Shown: positions 1-8,807, counted from the stretch's first letter. The stretch is DNA of 21,562 nt from Halothece sp964463655 (GCA_964463655.1 CAYXDG010000061.1:1-21562), one strand, 5' to 3'. Translations and numbers: made by a program. Notes: a model not told the origin generated them from the sequence alone.

Positions 1-23
1 TTTTGAGGGAAGGGGATGCCGTC

Positions 24-56
24 ATTATTGGTTATTTGTTATTGGTTATTGGTTAC
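24..56. repeat. short AT-rich direct repeats (TTATTGGTTATT units)
   Basis: Short overlapping direct repeats of the type TTATTGGTTATT follow one another between the window edge and the end of the first gene. Similar filler is common in cyanobacterial intergenic DNA. No gene or regulatory role is visible in positions 1-65. Confidence 0.45.
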
Positions 57-65
57 AGTGATGAA

Positions 66-464
66 TTATTCAGACTCAGCTGTGCGATCGCTGCCTAATT
101 CTTGTTGTAAAGTGGGGGGAGACTGACTGGGTTCAAACAGATAACTGGTATGATTGCCGTTGGGATATAAAAACGTGCAGATAACAGAAACTTCTGGGTT
201 ATACTTGACAATCATCTCTTGCAGTCCAGCTTCTTTCCAATCACTAAGCATCAGGGGAATTAAACTCATTGGCTTATACATTAATTGCCAGTCTTCTAAA
301 GATGTTCCCTCATTTTCAAGCTGTCGTAACAGAATTAAAGTTCCCTTTTCTTTGAACTGACAATAACCTTTATAAGCAATTGCGCCCAAATAATCGGCAT
401 TGGCTTCAATGACAGCTAGTTGGTCTTGTTTTGATTCTAATTGCTCAGCCATAGCTCTTAACAT
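66..464 (-). CDS. conserved-looking hypothetical protein, 132 aa (128 aa from second Met)
   Basis: I do not recognise this protein. It is small, soluble and acidic, with no signal peptide, membrane segment or obvious metal-binding motif. A central hydrophobic, aromatic part (residues about 25-100, with YLGAIAYKGYCQF and LMYKPMSLIPLML) looks like a compact alpha/beta fold. The last 25 residues are polar and probably disordered. It starts only 2 bases after the stop of ycf51, so it is very likely translated from the same ftsW-ycf51 message. The first ATG is at 464; a second at 452 (MAEQLE...) is equally possible, and neither has a strong ribosome binding site. Its position behind ycf51 is the only hint to its role. 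That this is a real gene is likely; its function is unknown. Confidence 0.65.
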   Translation of the reverse strand: MLRAMAEQLESKQDQLAVIEANADYLGAIAYKGYCQFKEKGTLILLRQLENEGTSLEDWQLMYKPMSLIPLMLSDWKEAGLQEMIVKYNPEVSVICTFLYPNGNHTSYLFEPSQSPPTLQQELGSDRTAESE

Positions 465-466
465 AG

Positions 467-1003
467 TTAATTAATTTGTGGGATTTCTGCGTTGCCAGTT
501 GCAGGAAGTTCAGAGAATTTTTCGGAAAAAATTTCAAGATTTACATTGCTATCGGAGCGATTTTGAGACAGCGATCGCTGTACTTTTCCTAAGTATAATG
601 GTTTGGAAACCCCTTCTTCTGGATGAATGACTGTTCGCGCTCGAATGGTCATCTGATTGTCCGCACCACCTAAACGCCCGTAGGAATAGAGGTCAGCGCT
701 GGCTTTGCGGAGGGTTGCTTCTACTTCTGACTCGGTGACTGTTTGGGGTAACTTGATGACTACTTGCGATCCCCCGTTATCATAAACCACTGAAAACGGG
801 ATCGCGCCAGGGACATCTGTGTAGCTAAACAGCCCCAAGGAAAGACCAAATAACCCAACGCTTAGCACTCCCATAAATCCAGTGATTCCCACTAAGCGAA
901 AGCGGAAACCCCAGTTAAAAATAAAAGCGATGATAGTAAAGACAAAAACGGCTGCTGTGAGAATAGCCGACCATTGAATATAAATAACAAATTCAGGGTT
1001 CAT
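467..1003 (-). CDS. ycf51: Ycf51 family protein (DUF2518)
   Basis: Ycf51 is a membrane protein of unknown function conserved in cyanobacteria and some algal plastids. The 178-residue product has two predicted membrane helices (about residues 10-30 and 38-60) and a soluble C-terminal domain. I recall the family signatures FRFRLVGITGFMGVL, FSVVYDNGG, the VTESEVEATLRKAS segment, LYSYGRLGG and the PLYLGKVQRSLS segment, and all are present. I place the start at ATG 1003 (MNPEFVIYIQW). A longer reading frame to 1072 would add 23 residues unlike the family and overlap the 3' end of ftsW by 32 bases. The gene lies directly behind ftsW and 2 bases ahead of a small unknown gene, so the three are probably cotranscribed. 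Family assignment is from remembered sequence and is fairly secure; no biochemical role can be read from it. Confidence 0.85.
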   Translation of the reverse strand: MNPEFVIYIQWSAILTAAVFVFTIIAFIFNWGFRFRLVGITGFMGVLSVGLFGLSLGLFSYTDVPGAIPFSVVYDNGGSQVVIKLPQTVTESEVEATLRKASADLYSYGRLGGADNQMTIRARTVIHPEEGVSKPLYLGKVQRSLSQNRSDSNVNLEIFSEKFSELPATGNAEIPQIN

Positions 1004-1040
1004 TGTAGATAATTGGTGATTAATGACTCTCTTTCTATTA

Positions 1041-2195
1041 TTAACGAGAACGGTGTGGAAACTCAATGACATTATTTCCTTGATGATTCTCGATCGCGAC
1101 TCTGACTAATAATCCCGCTAAAAATAAGCTAGCTAACATGGAGTTTCCGCCATAGCTAAACAAGGGAAAGGGTAATCCTGTCGTGGGGAGAGACCCTGTG
1201 GCAACGCCAATATTAATCAGGGATTGTCCGACTAAAAAGATTAGCGCTCCTGTGGCAATTAAGCGGTGAATTGTGTTTTGGGCTTGGTGAGCTACTATCA
1301 AGCCAATAGTGGTAAAGGTCATAATTAAAGCCAGTAAGGTGACACAACCAATGAAGCCAAATTCTTCAGCAAAGACGGCAAAAATAAAATCTGTGTACTG
1401 AATGGGGAGATAAAATAACTTTTGGTGAGATAAGCCAAACCCACTGCCCCAAATATCTCCAGACCCGATCGCCATTAAACTTTGAGTTAGTTGGTAGCCA
1501 TTTCCTTGGGGATCGTTCCAAGGATTGATGAAAGAAATCACTCGTTCTCGTTGATAATCTTGGATGCTAATACTGACTAAGGCCAAGCCAACGCCGCTGG
1601 CTGCAACCGTGAGCAAATATCGCCAACGAATCACCCCCGCTAAAGCAATTAACCATAAACTCATGCCACATAAAGCCGTATTGCTTAAGTTAGGTTGAAT
1701 TAAAATTCCTCCTAAGATCAGGGCAAAAACCCCTAGCCAAAACCAGCGCCAAGCATTGCTTAAATTATCCCATGTGCCAAAAACAATGGCACTTTGTAGG
1801 ACTAAAAAAGGTTTAATTAATTCTGATGGCTGTAGCAAGAATGACCCAATCGCGAGCCAACGTTGTGCGCCATTGCGGGTGACTCCTGCAAATTTTGTCG
1901 CCAAGACTAAACCCAGACCAATCATCAACGCGAAGGGGGCAACTTTTAATAATTGTTTAAGGGAAGTTCGAGTTAAACCATTAAACAATATTAATCCTAG
2001 ATAAGCCCAGATTGCTTGTCGTTTGAAATAATATAAACCATCACTAAATTCTGCGTTGGCGACTGGGTAAGAGGCAGAAAATAAGACCACTAAGCCAATG
2101 AGTAGCCAGAGTAAGGTTAGCCAATGTAAAAAGCGGGCGTGGGTTGTCCAAGTATTAATGTCTGGATTGAAAAACGGGAAGAGATATTTGAGCAC
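1041..2195 (-). CDS. ftsW: FtsW, SEDS-family septal peptidoglycan glycosyltransferase
   Basis: FtsW polymerises lipid II into glycan strands at the division septum together with a class B penicillin-binding protein. The 384-residue protein is a polytopic membrane protein (about ten helices) of normal length. SEDS landmarks are visible: LFSASYPVA at the end of the first helix, the NGAQRWLAIG segment with QPSELIKP at residues 122-129, NPWNDPQGNGYQ near 224-234, and QYTDFIFAVFAEEFGFIG. The Asp in TDFIFA (residue 269) matches the catalytic Asp of RodA/FtsW. The C-terminus holds LFSYGGNSML, the typical last-helix motif. RodA is the alternative paralogue, but the QPSE context and overall shape favour FtsW. 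It is the first gene of a minus-strand group with ycf51 and a hypothetical gene. The start is the ATG at 2195. Confidence 0.9.
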   Translation of the reverse strand: MLKYLFPFFNPDINTWTTHARFLHWLTLLWLLIGLVVLFSASYPVANAEFSDGLYYFKRQAIWAYLGLILFNGLTRTSLKQLLKVAPFALMIGLGLVLATKFAGVTRNGAQRWLAIGSFLLQPSELIKPFLVLQSAIVFGTWDNLSNAWRWFWLGVFALILGGILIQPNLSNTALCGMSLWLIALAGVIRWRYLLTVAASGVGLALVSISIQDYQRERVISFINPWNDPQGNGYQLTQSLMAIGSGDIWGSGFGLSHQKLFYLPIQYTDFIFAVFAEEFGFIGCVTLLALIMTFTTIGLIVAHQAQNTIHRLIATGALIFLVGQSLINIGVATGSLPTTGLPFPLFSYGGNSMLASLFLAGLLVRVAIENHQGNNVIEFPHRSR

Positions 2196-2268
2196 AGTTG
2201 ATCATGCGATTCACCATTTAACGAATTGATTGTAGCAAACTCTTGGTTGTTTTGCTCTCAACTCCAGA

Positions 2269-3447
2269 TTACTTGTCAACAGGGAATTTGCCAGGGCGAA
2301 CAATTAGCGTTTCAGGGTTTCCGTTACGGTTCACTTTTACGGTTAATTCTTCGCCGATGAGACTCTTTTCCACTGCTTGCTGCACTTCGGTTGCAGTGCG
2401 GACAAGATCGCCACCAACATTTAAGATGGTATCACCTGGACGCAAGCCAGCGCGATCGGCAGGGGAATTATTGACTACCTCTAACACAAGAACCCCTTCT
2501 TCTGCTTCTACTGACAAGGAAAATCGATCGCTGCGATTGATTTCTTTACGGACATTCGAGGTTAATGTTACCATGCGAATGCCTAAGTAGGGATGAGAGG
2601 CTTCTCCTTCCGTCGCTAGTTGGTTGGCGATGCGAGAGGCGATTTCAATGGGGATGGCAAAGCCTAAACCTTCTGCGTTGGCGCGAATCGCTGTGTTAAC
2701 GCCGATCACTTCTCCTTGAGCATTGAGCAAGGGACCCCCAGAGTTACCTGGATTAATGGCAGCATCGGTTTGAATGAAACTGACTCGTTTGTCGGGGATT
2801 CCCACTTGCGAACTTGATCGCCCGATCGCGCTAATAATTCCCACTGTTACGGTATTATTTAAACCTAATGGATTCCCGATCGCGATCGCCCAATCTCCAG
2901 GCACTAACGCTTCTGAACTGCCTAACTTCGCGGTTGGCAAATCCTCTACAGAGAGTTTGATCACGGCGACATCAGTGATAGCATCTGCCCCAACCACTAC
3001 CCCCTCAAAACTACGTCCATCTCTGAGGGTGACGGTGACTTCATCGGCATTTTCCACCACATGAGCGTTGGTTAAAATTAAACCATCCTCGCTTAAAATA
3101 AACCCTGATCCCGTGCCTTCGCGCACCCGACGACGTTCTGGGGGGGGTTCTTCAAAAAACCGCCGATAAAATGGCTCTCGTTCTCGTTGTGATACAATTC
3201 GAGCCGAGTCAATCCGAACCACCGCAGGTCCCACTCTTTCTGCTGCTTTGGCTATAAAACTGGAATTTTCGAGGGGGGGATTAATTGGTCGGGAAGACGA
3301 GTCTGGAAGTTGAATGGGTTGGATGGGAGAGAGGATAACATTGGGACGGGAATCCTCTTCTAAATACTCGCTGACGGTTAATCCCGCAACTCCTCCCAAA
3401 GCGAGTAATGCCAGATATAGTCCTAATCGCTTACTTAATCCGCTCAT
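2269..3447 (-). CDS. htrA: HtrA/Deg-family (HhoA/HhoB/HtrA) trypsin-like serine endopeptidase
   Basis: This is an envelope protease that degrades or refolds damaged proteins. An N-terminal hydrophobic helix (residues about 8-25) should anchor or export it. A low-complexity, Pro-rich linker follows, then a trypsin-like domain and one C-terminal PDZ domain (about 285-385). The catalytic triad is complete: His129 in LTNAHVV, Asp159 in AITDVAVIKL and Ser236 in NPGNSGGPLL. At 392 residues with a single PDZ domain it has the size of the cyanobacterial HhoA/HhoB/HtrA paralogues; which of the three it is cannot be decided here, so the symbol is generic. It is divergent from the downstream histidine kinase with only about 60 bases between the starts, so the two promoters must overlap. 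The start at ATG 3447 (MSGLSKRLGLYLALL) gives a normal signal-anchor. Confidence 0.9.
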   Translation of the reverse strand: MSGLSKRLGLYLALLALGGVAGLTVSEYLEEDSRPNVILSPIQPIQLPDSSSRPINPPLENSSFIAKAAERVGPAVVRIDSARIVSQREREPFYRRFFEEPPPERRRVREGTGSGFILSEDGLILTNAHVVENADEVTVTLRDGRSFEGVVVGADAITDVAVIKLSVEDLPTAKLGSSEALVPGDWAIAIGNPLGLNNTVTVGIISAIGRSSSQVGIPDKRVSFIQTDAAINPGNSGGPLLNAQGEVIGVNTAIRANAEGLGFAIPIEIASRIANQLATEGEASHPYLGIRMVTLTSNVRKEINRSDRFSLSVEAEEGVLVLEVVNNSPADRAGLRPGDTILNVGGDLVRTATEVQQAVEKSLIGEELTVKVNRNGNPETLIVRPGKFPVDK

Positions 3448-3487
3448 GTTTGTGGTTGTTTAGCTTTATTTCTAGTGTATTTAATTT

Positions 3488-4918
3488 TTGGCAAAGTCGC
3501 AGATCAATATGACACAAATGTCTCGCCGATGGAAACAGTTATTTATTTTGAATTTGCGCTGGCGTGGTGCGATGATTATTGCCTTACCTGTGATTTGTTT
3601 ATTGACTGCCATTTTAATGATTGCCTTTCTGCGTTCCCAGACTAGCAGCGCTCGTGTGCAAGAGCAAAAAACACAAAGCATCCTTAAGGCTGCCAATCAG
3701 TTGTTAGTGGGATTACAACGGGCTGAGGCGGAGGTGCGCGGGTTTAGTGCTACTCAAAATGAGAAGTTTTTAAATAATTATCAACAGGCGCGAACCACGA
3801 TTCAAGAACATTGTCAGCAGTTACAGCAGTTAGTTCAAGAAACTTCTACGCAAAAGGCCCAAGTGGAAACAATTGAAACCTTAGCCCAGAGGCAAATTAA
3901 GCATTTAGAAACCACTATTGAGATTGGTCAGCAAGGAACACCGATTACCCAAAAAGCGATCGCGATCGATCAGCAACTCTTAAAAAATGAACGGCAATTT
4001 CAAAACCTAGAAAGCGCGATCGCGCAGTTTATTCAAGAACAAGAACAAACCCAACAGCAACGAGAAGCACAAGTTGCAACTTGGAGTAATCTAACGACGC
4101 AAGTGCAGTGGATCGCGCTATTTGTGGGGTTGGGGGCGACTGGCGTGGCAATTTATTTATTTGTTAGTTTAGACCATCAACTGTCTCAATACACCGATCG
4201 CATTGAAGAAAGCAACTCTTATTTAGCACGGACGACACAAACTTTAGAAAAACGCAATCAGGAATTAGACCAATTTGCTTACATTGTCTCCCATGACTTA
4301 AAAGCTCCTCTGCGCGCGATCGCGAACCTTTCCAGTTGGATGGAAGAAGACTTAGAAGGAAAATTAGACCCCGACACCCAGCATCAAATGGACTTATTGC
4401 GGGGACGAGTGCATCGGATGGAAGCGCTCATTAATGGGATTTTAGAATATTCTCGCGTCGGCAGGCTGCGATCGCAGATTGAAATGGTCAATGTGGAAAC
4501 CCTGCTACAAGAAATTATTGAGTCTCTTTCATTTCCCGATGAGTTTACTATCCAAATAATAACATCAATGCCAACTTTTAAAACAGAATCCCTGCCCCTT
4601 CAACAAATCTTTACAAATTTAATTAGTAATGGCATAAAACATCATAATCGCACGGATGGAAAAATAACCATTGCTTCCCAAGAATTCCCAAATGCCTATC
4701 AATTTATAATTACAGATGATGGACCTGGAATTGACCCCAAATTTCATCATAAAATCTTTGTAATCTTTCAAACCTTGGAAGCCAGAGACGCAGTGGAAAA
4801 TACAGGGGTTGGCTTAGCAATTATTAAAAAAATTCTTGACGATAAAGGAGGAACGATTAAAGTAGAATCAGAAGTTGGCAATGGCACTCAGTTTTCCTTC
4901 ACTTGGCCCAAAGGATAA
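3488..4918 (+). CDS. membrane CHASE3-type sensor histidine kinase, phytochrome-like kinase core
   Basis: This is a two-component sensor. TM1 lies at about residues 28-48 and TM2 at about 208-228. They enclose a roughly 155-residue, Gln-rich helical extracytoplasmic region (AEAEVRGFSATQNEKFLNNY, then long heptads) that fits a CHASE3 domain. A coiled-coil linker leads to HisKA with phospho-acceptor His269 in SHDLKAPLRAI, then HATPase_c (LQQIFTNLISNGIKHH, DDGPGID, NTGVGLAI). The SHDLKAPLRAI box and N-box are of the phytochrome/Cph1 class, which usually signals to Rcp1-type receivers, and one follows 99 bases downstream. The longest frame begins with TTG at 3488; ATGs at 3509 (MTQMSRRW) and 3518 are plausible alternatives, and no strong ribosome binding site decides. 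The ligand is unknown. From ATG 3509 the His is residue 262. Confidence 0.88.
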   Translation: MAKSQINMTQMSRRWKQLFILNLRWRGAMIIALPVICLLTAILMIAFLRSQTSSARVQEQKTQSILKAANQLLVGLQRAEAEVRGFSATQNEKFLNNYQQARTTIQEHCQQLQQLVQETSTQKAQVETIETLAQRQIKHLETTIEIGQQGTPITQKAIAIDQQLLKNERQFQNLESAIAQFIQEQEQTQQQREAQVATWSNLTTQVQWIALFVGLGATGVAIYLFVSLDHQLSQYTDRIEESNSYLARTTQTLEKRNQELDQFAYIVSHDLKAPLRAIANLSSWMEEDLEGKLDPDTQHQMDLLRGRVHRMEALINGILEYSRVGRLRSQIEMVNVETLLQEIIESLSFPDEFTIQIITSMPTFKTESLPLQQIFTNLISNGIKHHNRTDGKITIASQEFPNAYQFIITDDGPGIDPKFHHKIFVIFQTLEARDAVENTGVGLAIIKKILDDKGGTIKVESEVGNGTQFSFTWPKG

Positions 4919-5017
4919 GCGCGGGATCAAGGTTAGCAAATCTATTTTTCAGTAGAGGTCAAGGAAAAGTAGCCATTGTTACAGTAAAAAAGCATGACGT
5001 TACTGCCGACGATCAAA

Positions 5018-5467
5018 ATGTCAAAAAAACCACTCAATATTTTATTAGTAGAAGATGATGAAGTCGATGTGATGACAGTGCAACGTGCATTTAAAAAAAA
5101 TAATCTCCTCCAAGACCATAAATTATTTGTGGCGAATAATGGGATTGAAGCCTTAAATTTGTTAAGAGGAGAAGGGGAACAAAAAATTCCCCCCTGCAAT
5201 CGTTTAGTCTTGCTAGACTTAAATATGCCTAAGATGGGAGGGATTGAATTTCTCCATGAACTGCGGAGGGATCAAGCCCTACAAGCAACCTCTGTCATTA
5301 TTCTGACCACATCTGATGAAGATAGAGATAAGGTAGAAGCGTATAAGTTTAATGTTGCTGGTTACATCATCAAGCCCGTGACATTTGATAAATTTGTGGA
5401 GACGATCGCAGTAATTGATGAGTATTGGCAACTCAGTCAACTGCCAACCATCTATCTCAACTGTTAG
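5018..5467 (+). CDS. Rcp1-like single-domain response regulator
   Basis: This CheY-like receiver has no output domain and probably acts by protein-protein contact or as a phosphorelay shuttle. The 149-residue product from ATG 5018 (MSKKPLNILLVEDDEVD) has the acidic pocket EDDEVD, phospho-acceptor Asp67 in LVLLDLNMPKMGG, the switch Thr/Ser run IILTTSDEDR, and Lys in YIIKPV. The extended C-terminus ending in EYWQLSQLP is typical of the cyanobacterial Rcp1 group that partners phytochrome-type kinases. A further ATG at 4994 would add eight residues and cannot be excluded. It sits 99 bases after the CHASE3 kinase and 5 bases before the large receiver-kinase. This gene order suggests that it takes phosphate from the first kinase, the second, or both. 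Confidence 0.88.
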   Translation: MSKKPLNILLVEDDEVDVMTVQRAFKKNNLLQDHKLFVANNGIEALNLLRGEGEQKIPPCNRLVLLDLNMPKMGGIEFLHELRRDQALQATSVIILTTSDEDRDKVEAYKFNVAGYIIKPVTFDKFVETIAVIDEYWQLSQLPTIYLNC

Positions 5468-5472
5468 TAGCT

Positions 5473-8217
5473 ATGGTAAAAGTGTTACTCATTGAAGATG
5501 ACGAAGTAGATCGCATGGCGGTACACCGCGCCCTGAAAAGGGGGATGGAAGAAGAGTTAACCCTCGTTGGTGCGGAAAATTGTGCTGAGGCGATCGAAAC
5601 TTTACAACATCATGATGATGTTGAATGTGTCTTTTTAGACTATCGACTCCCCGATGGGGATGGCTTAAGTCTCATTCAGAAAATTCGCCAATACCATAGT
5701 AAACTGCCCTTGGTGGTCTTAACGGGACAAGGGGATCACCAAGTCGCAGTGGATTTAATGAAAGCGGGCGCGATCGATTATTTATCTAAAGAGGAGATTA
5801 GCCCCGAAAACCTCTCCCAAAGTCTCTATCGGGCCGTTCGTGTCTATCGCGCGGAAAAAGAAGCAGAAGCAGCAAACGCCCGTCTCAGGGAAAGCGAAGA
5901 ACGCTATCGGCTAGTCTTAGAAGGGTCGAATGAGGGGATTTGGGATTGGAATGTGCGATCGCAGGTGGTCTATTGCAACGATCGCCTGTTAGAAATGATT
6001 GGATTATCCTCTGGAGAGAGAGAAATTGAGAAAGACCGCTTTTATGACCAAATTCATCCCAGCGATCGCGCAGAGGTGAAAAACAGTATCCAAAACTGTA
6101 TTAGCGGTCATGCAACGCAGCTAGAAATTGAATTTCGTGTCCGTCATTCCTCTGGAGAATATCGCTACTGCATCGCCAGAGGGAAATCGCAAATGACTTA
6201 TCGCGGAGAAGCCTATCGTCTCTCTGGTGTGCTAATTGACATCACTGAACGCAAGCGAAATGAAGTCCGCAGCCAGTTTCTAGCACAAGCCAGTCAACTG
6301 TTGTCTTCTTCCCTCGACTATCGCACAACCTTAGAAAATTTAGCCCGTCTCGCCGTCCCCCGTCTAGCAGATTGGTGCGCGATCGATGTGGTAGAACCAG
6401 AAGGGGTCTATGGGAGTCCTCCTAGCCTCAGACGCATTGCGGTCGCCCATGTTAACCCCAATAAAGCCAATTTAGTCTGGCAATTGCAATCCTATCTCAA
6501 TCATCAAGGAAAATCTCAATGTGGTGCTGCGGTGTTGCGGAGTCATACCTCAGATGCGTGTTTTCATGTTAATGCTGCCAAAAACTACGAAATGGCAGTA
6601 GATGATGAACATTTACGCCTCTTAGAAGCCCTAGACTGTCGTTCTTATATTTGTGTTCCCCTTGCAGTGGGAGAAGAAATTTTAGGGACGCTTTTATTTG
6701 CTACCAGTGAGTCTGGAAGACACTATACTCAAGCAGATTTAAACCTAGCAGAAGATTTAGCGCAACGGGCTGCTCTAGCCATAGAAAATGCCCGTTTGTA
6801 TCGAGAAGCCCAAGAAGCAACTTACAATTTACGCACCACCTTTCGCATTTTACAGGAACAGGAACAGCAACTGCGAACTCTTCAACAATTAACCAATTTA
6901 TTAAACCAACGGTTAAGTAATTTACCTGAATTATTAAAAGTCATAGCGCAAGCGACGTATAATACGATCGCGCAAGCAGAAGTTTGTTTAATTGCCCTTT
7001 ATAATTCTCATCAAGAGGTTATGCTAACTGTTGTCGCAGGAGACAGCACGGAAAAGGTCGATTTAAAGCAAGTGTTTTCCTTAGATCAAGGAGTTTTGAA
7101 GTCGGTTTTTAAGACGGGAAAACCACAAATTTATCATAATCATCAACAGCTTGAAAATTTACCGAATTTGATCTATGGAGTCGCGATCGAGTCAGCACAA
7201 TCTCGGCGTTTAGGGATTTTAGCCGTTGGTAATTGGCATAGAAACTCTCATAAAACGACTGGTAGCGAATTTAATCAAGAAGATCAAAAACTATTAAAAG
7301 CAGTGGGAGAACAAGCCGCGATCGCGATCGAAAACGCGAGATTAATTAAAAGTTTAGAAGAAGGAGAAGAACGCCTCGAACAACAAAATAAAATCCTCGC
7401 CCAACAAAACAAAGAATTAGAAAAACAACAAAAACACATCAAATTACAAAACATCAAACTCTTAGAAGCAACGCGGTTAAAATCGCAGTTTATCGCTACC
7501 ATGTCCCATGAATTAAGAACCCCCATGAATGCGATTATTGGGTTTTCTCAATTGCTGCTGCGACAAGTCAAGGATCATTTAAAACCGCAACATAGCCAGA
7601 TGCTAGAACGAATTTTAAGTAATGGGAAAACCTTGCTTTCTTTGATTAATGATATTCTTGACCTGTCTAAAATGGAAGCAGGGCGCTTAGAATTGCGTCC
7701 CGAACGCTGTAATTTAAAAGTTGTTGTTTCTAATACTGTCGAAGAACTGCGGTCTTTAGCTGAAGAAAAAGGCATCTGTTTAACCTTCACTTCTGACGTA
7801 AAAAACCCATTTATTCATAACGATAGCAACCGTCTCCGTCAAATTGTTGTTAATCTTCTCTCCAACGCGATTAAATTTACTGAAGAGGGATCGGTCAAAG
7901 TGATTGTCAGCGAATTGCCAGAAGATTGGGTAAAAATCACTGTTCAAGACACAGGAATTGGCATGACAGAAGAAGAGAAATTGCAAATTTTTGAAGCCTT
8001 CTGCCAAGTGGATCAAACCTTAACCCGAAAATATGCAGGAACAGGATTAGGACTGGCGATTACTGATTCTTTAGTGACATTAATGGGCGGAAAAATTACA
8101 GTTCGTAGCATTATTGCTCATGGGTCTTCTTTTGAAGTTCAACTCCCTCGCTATGTTCAAAAAGATGAAACCTTTTCTTCCCAACCCTCTAGAAAACATT
8201 CAGGTCAGTTGTATTAA
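5473..8217 (+). CDS. hybrid sensor: receiver-PAS-GAF-GAF-histidine kinase
   Basis: This 914-residue soluble protein has an N-terminal receiver (1-120; EDDEVD, phospho-acceptor Asp56 in FLDYRLPDGDG, Lys in YLSKEE). It continues with a PAS/PAC domain (about 143-262, ending DITERKRNE), a first GAF (about 285-440), a second GAF (about 485-622), a Gln/Glu-rich coiled coil (625-665), HisKA with His679 in ATMSHELRTPMNAIIGFS, and HATPase_c (NLLSNAIKF, DTGIGM, GTGLGLA from about 856). I place the start at ATG 5473, five bases after the preceding stop; the frame remains open from a TTG at 5425, but the added residues precede the normal first strand of the receiver. Neither GAF shows a Cys-His pair expected for bilin attachment, so a photoreceptor role is not supported. 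With a receiver at the N-terminus it may be controlled by phosphorylation from another kinase, possibly the upstream one. Confidence 0.9.
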   Translation: MVKVLLIEDDEVDRMAVHRALKRGMEEELTLVGAENCAEAIETLQHHDDVECVFLDYRLPDGDGLSLIQKIRQYHSKLPLVVLTGQGDHQVAVDLMKAGAIDYLSKEEISPENLSQSLYRAVRVYRAEKEAEAANARLRESEERYRLVLEGSNEGIWDWNVRSQVVYCNDRLLEMIGLSSGEREIEKDRFYDQIHPSDRAEVKNSIQNCISGHATQLEIEFRVRHSSGEYRYCIARGKSQMTYRGEAYRLSGVLIDITERKRNEVRSQFLAQASQLLSSSLDYRTTLENLARLAVPRLADWCAIDVVEPEGVYGSPPSLRRIAVAHVNPNKANLVWQLQSYLNHQGKSQCGAAVLRSHTSDACFHVNAAKNYEMAVDDEHLRLLEALDCRSYICVPLAVGEEILGTLLFATSESGRHYTQADLNLAEDLAQRAALAIENARLYREAQEATYNLRTTFRILQEQEQQLRTLQQLTNLLNQRLSNLPELLKVIAQATYNTIAQAEVCLIALYNSHQEVMLTVVAGDSTEKVDLKQVFSLDQGVLKSVFKTGKPQIYHNHQQLENLPNLIYGVAIESAQSRRLGILAVGNWHRNSHKTTGSEFNQEDQKLLKAVGEQAAIAIENARLIKSLEEGEERLEQQNKILAQQNKELEKQQKHIKLQNIKLLEATRLKSQFIATMSHELRTPMNAIIGFSQLLLRQVKDHLKPQHSQMLERILSNGKTLLSLINDILDLSKMEAGRLELRPERCNLKVVVSNTVEELRSLAEEKGICLTFTSDVKNPFIHNDSNRLRQIVVNLLSNAIKFTEEGSVKVIVSELPEDWVKITVQDTGIGMTEEEKLQIFEAFCQVDQTLTRKYAGTGLGLAITDSLVTLMGGKITVRSIIAHGSSFEVQLPRYVQKDETFSSQPSRKHSGQLY

Positions 8218-8264
8218 CCTTTTGTATCTTTAAGCGATCGCTGCCCAAACGATTCAGTTAAAAT

Positions 8265-8807
8265 TTAAGAAACATTAGCGGGTTGATGATTTAAAGCCGT
8301 ACTAACTTCCACAAGGCGATTGACTAACTCCGCGAGACGAGTTTTAATATTTTCATCCACCAGTGTTCCCTCAGCAAAAGCATCAGAAGTCGCATAAACA
8401 AAGCGGGGAATAATCAAACAACGAAAGTCTAACATCAAACTATTGGCAAAAGGCATGACAGACATATAACTTCCTTGGCCACCCGCAGCACAGAGAAAGC
8501 CAACAATTTTTTCTTGCCAAGATTTACCAGTCAATTCTAAAAAGTTTTTAATGGCAGCATTGACATCATAATTATAAATTGGGGTAGCGACCAAAATGCC
8601 ATCCGCTTGAGAAACTGATTCGGCTAAAGAAGAAACATTGGGATCACCATAAGCAGTGCCGCCATCGCACATAGGAAGGGTGAACTCTCGTAAGTCTAGC
8701 CATTGAGCGTCCTTTTCTTGGGCTTGTAATAATTGTTGCGCTTGTTGGGCTAAAATTTGGCTGTGGCTTTCTGGGTTAAGACTTGCGCCAATAATTAAAT
8801 AACTCAT
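8265..8807 (-). CDS. NADPH-dependent FMN reductase-family flavoprotein
   Basis: This 180-residue protein belongs to the flavodoxin-like NADPH-dependent FMN reductase/azoreductase group. It begins with the phosphate-binding strand-loop (MSYLIIGASLNPESHSQIL). It carries the family hallmark LVATPIYNYDVNAAIKNFLEL in the middle (about residues 73-93), followed by a strand and glycine loop (VGFLCAAGGQGSYMS) that would contact the flavin. Members reduce FMN, quinones or other small acceptors; the substrate cannot be deduced. It lies tail-to-tail with the hybrid kinase gene and 85 bases downstream of the binding-protein gene on the same strand. The start at ATG 8807 leaves a clean N-terminal beta strand. 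Confidence 0.85.
   Translation of the reverse strand: MSYLIIGASLNPESHSQILAQQAQQLLQAQEKDAQWLDLREFTLPMCDGGTAYGDPNVSSLAESVSQADGILVATPIYNYDVNAAIKNFLELTGKSWQEKIVGFLCAAGGQGSYMSVMPFANSLMLDFRCLIIPRFVYATSDAFAEGTLVDENIKTRLAELVNRLVEVSTALNHQPANVS

Noticed and set aside
154..360. Plus-strand frame opposite the first gene
   Set aside because: It lies wholly within the better supported minus-strand gene and has no start signal.
1004..1072. Extended N-terminus of Ycf51
   Set aside because: The 23 added residues overlap ftsW and do not match the family start MNPEF...; the ATG at 1003 is preferred.
5473..8217. Bilin-binding photoreceptor (phytochrome or CBCR GAF)
   Set aside because: Neither GAF domain shows the Cys-His chromophore motif; the PAS and GAFs look like general ligand or redox sensors.
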